Of a stretch of 6,303 bases of DNA, positions 5,685 to 6,303 are shown in pieces. The stretch spans positions 1 through 6,303 of the forward strand of contig JASHYZ010000500.1 in the NCBI GenBank assembly GCA_030042795.1, read 5' to 3'. The DNA is from Terriglobia bacterium (GTDB lineage: Bacteria > Acidobacteriota > Terriglobia > UBA7540). Both the position numbers and the translations under genes were made by a program. The notes below the pieces were generated by a model. That model was not told the DNA's origin and ran no database searches. It saw nothing but the letters and a program-made list of their open reading frames with translations. Within the stretch, counting starts at the first letter, position 1. The number at the start of each line of letters is the position of its first letter.

Positions 5685-6303
5685 TCGAGAGGTCCTCTGG
5701 AAGCTGGCCTTGGGTCTTCTCGACGGTTCTGACTTTCCTCACTGAGACGAAGAATGTCTTGATCCGCCTTGCCCGTGCTCAACGATTCTGCAATGGTAAA
5801 CTCACGCTGAGCAGTGGGCTTGTCACCCCGCGCGCGAGCGATTTGCCCGTAGAGATAGTGTGCTTGGCGGTTTTGGGGGTCCAGCCTAACCGCGTCAACC
5901 ACGGCGGCCCAGGCTTCTTGTTGGGATCCTGTCTTCCACCGCGCGATAGCCAGTTCGTATTCCGCATCCCCACTCTTTGGATCAAGTTTGTGAACTCTGA
6001 GTAACAGGAGTAAGGCTTCCCGAAAACGTTCCTGCTTGTTGAGTAGAGTGCCCAAAGTCAGGAGCGTCTCCGAATCGTTCGGGTTGGTTTCGAGCTGGCT
6101 GCGGAGATCCGCTTCGGCCTGCTGGTATTGGCCCACTTTGGCCTCCGTAGCGCCGAGCAACAGATGAATCTGAGGCCAGGTGGCGTCTGCGGCCGACACG
6201 GCCTTGAATTCCTGAAGTGCTTGCGGAAACTGATTCAAGCCGGCGTAGGTTTGGCCCATCAGGAAATGGACTTGCGCTGAACTCGATTGTGCAGAGTCTA
6301 AGA
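5681..6303 (-). CDS. Tetratricopeptide-repeat protein, C-terminal part (start lies beyond the window)
   Basis: The 206 visible residues form about five consecutive TPR units of about 34 residues. Their helix A starts are near AQVHFLMGQTYAGL, PQIHLLLGATEAKV, SETLLTLGTLLNKQ, AEYELAIARWKTG and AHYLYGQIARARG, and three of the units end in a typical NPN, LDPK or LDPQ turn. TPR arrays are protein-binding helical scaffolds, and no catalytic domain is visible. The first Met (codon at 6257-6259) lies inside helix A of the first visible repeat, and the frame stays open to the window edge, so this is a truncated view of a longer protein. The last 20 or so residues (after SLSTGKADQ) are polar and probably disordered. 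The TGA stop at 5681-5683 overlaps the next gene's ATG as ATGA, which suggests translational coupling. Its partner and function cannot be told from this fragment. Confidence 0.9.
   Translation of the reverse strand, partial: LDSAQSSSAQVHFLMGQTYAGLNQFPQALQEFKAVSAADATWPQIHLLLGATEAKVGQYQQAEADLRSQLETNPNDSETLLTLGTLLNKQERFREALLLLLRVHKLDPKSGDAEYELAIARWKTGSQQEAWAAVVDAVRLDPQNRQAHYLYGQIARARGDKPTAQREFTIAESLSTGKADQDILRLSEESQNRREDPRPASRGPLE
5692..5697 (-). promoter_or_regulatory. Ribosome-binding site of the Tat glycosidase-like gene
   Basis: AGAGGA on the minus strand lies 8 nt before the ATG at 5684, inside the end of the TPR coding sequence. Together with the ATGA stop-start overlap it fixes this start and suggests coupled translation. 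Confidence 0.6.

Noticed and set aside
5681..6259. Complete TPR gene starting at the Met codon at 6257-6259
   Set aside because: The Met lies within a TPR helix and the frame continues open to the window edge with matching TPR-like residues, so the true start is outside.

Overview
The window looks like part of a bacterial chromosome or metagenomic contig that is GC-rich by eye. All four credible genes lie on the minus strand and read from right to left. A twin-arginine exported glycosidase-like protein, a DUF4380 protein, an MFS sugar porter and palindromic hairpin elements of the type 'GCGGCAGCAAGCTGCCGC' together recall Verrucomicrobiota or Acidobacteriota from soil or sediment. That placement is an inference from gene style and repeat style; no marker gene is present.

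Layout in transcription order. (1) 6303-5681: the C-terminal part of a tetratricopeptide-repeat protein whose start lies outside the window. (2) 5684-3057: an 875-residue Tat-signal protein with a GH67/GH20-type N-terminal domain, a probable TIM-barrel core with an acidic WLWEDE motif, a helical region and a beta-rich tail. Its ATG overlaps the TPR stop codon as ATGA. (3) 3016-1712: a 434-residue DUF4380 protein, starting 40 nt after gene 2. (4) 1661-273: a 462-residue sugar porter of the major facilitator superfamily, 50 nt after gene 3 and with a strong AGGAGG ribosome-binding site. (5) 272-1: non-coding DNA with a 10-bp inverted repeat, two tandem 7-bp-stem hairpins sharing the same loop, a 13-bp tandem repeat and a wobble hairpin.

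The tight spacing and shared strand suggest one operon. A consistent but unproven reading is this: the exported glycosidase-like protein acts on a glycan or glycoside outside the cytoplasm, the porter imports the released sugar with protons, and the DUF4380 protein, which may have a mutarotase-like beta-sandwich fold, binds or processes the sugar. The TPR protein's role is unknown. No TonB-dependent receptor, regulator or further sugar-catabolic gene is visible, so the substrate cannot be named. The most novel items are the unassigned 875-residue enzyme candidate with its DUF4380 partner, and the paired hairpins downstream of the operon.
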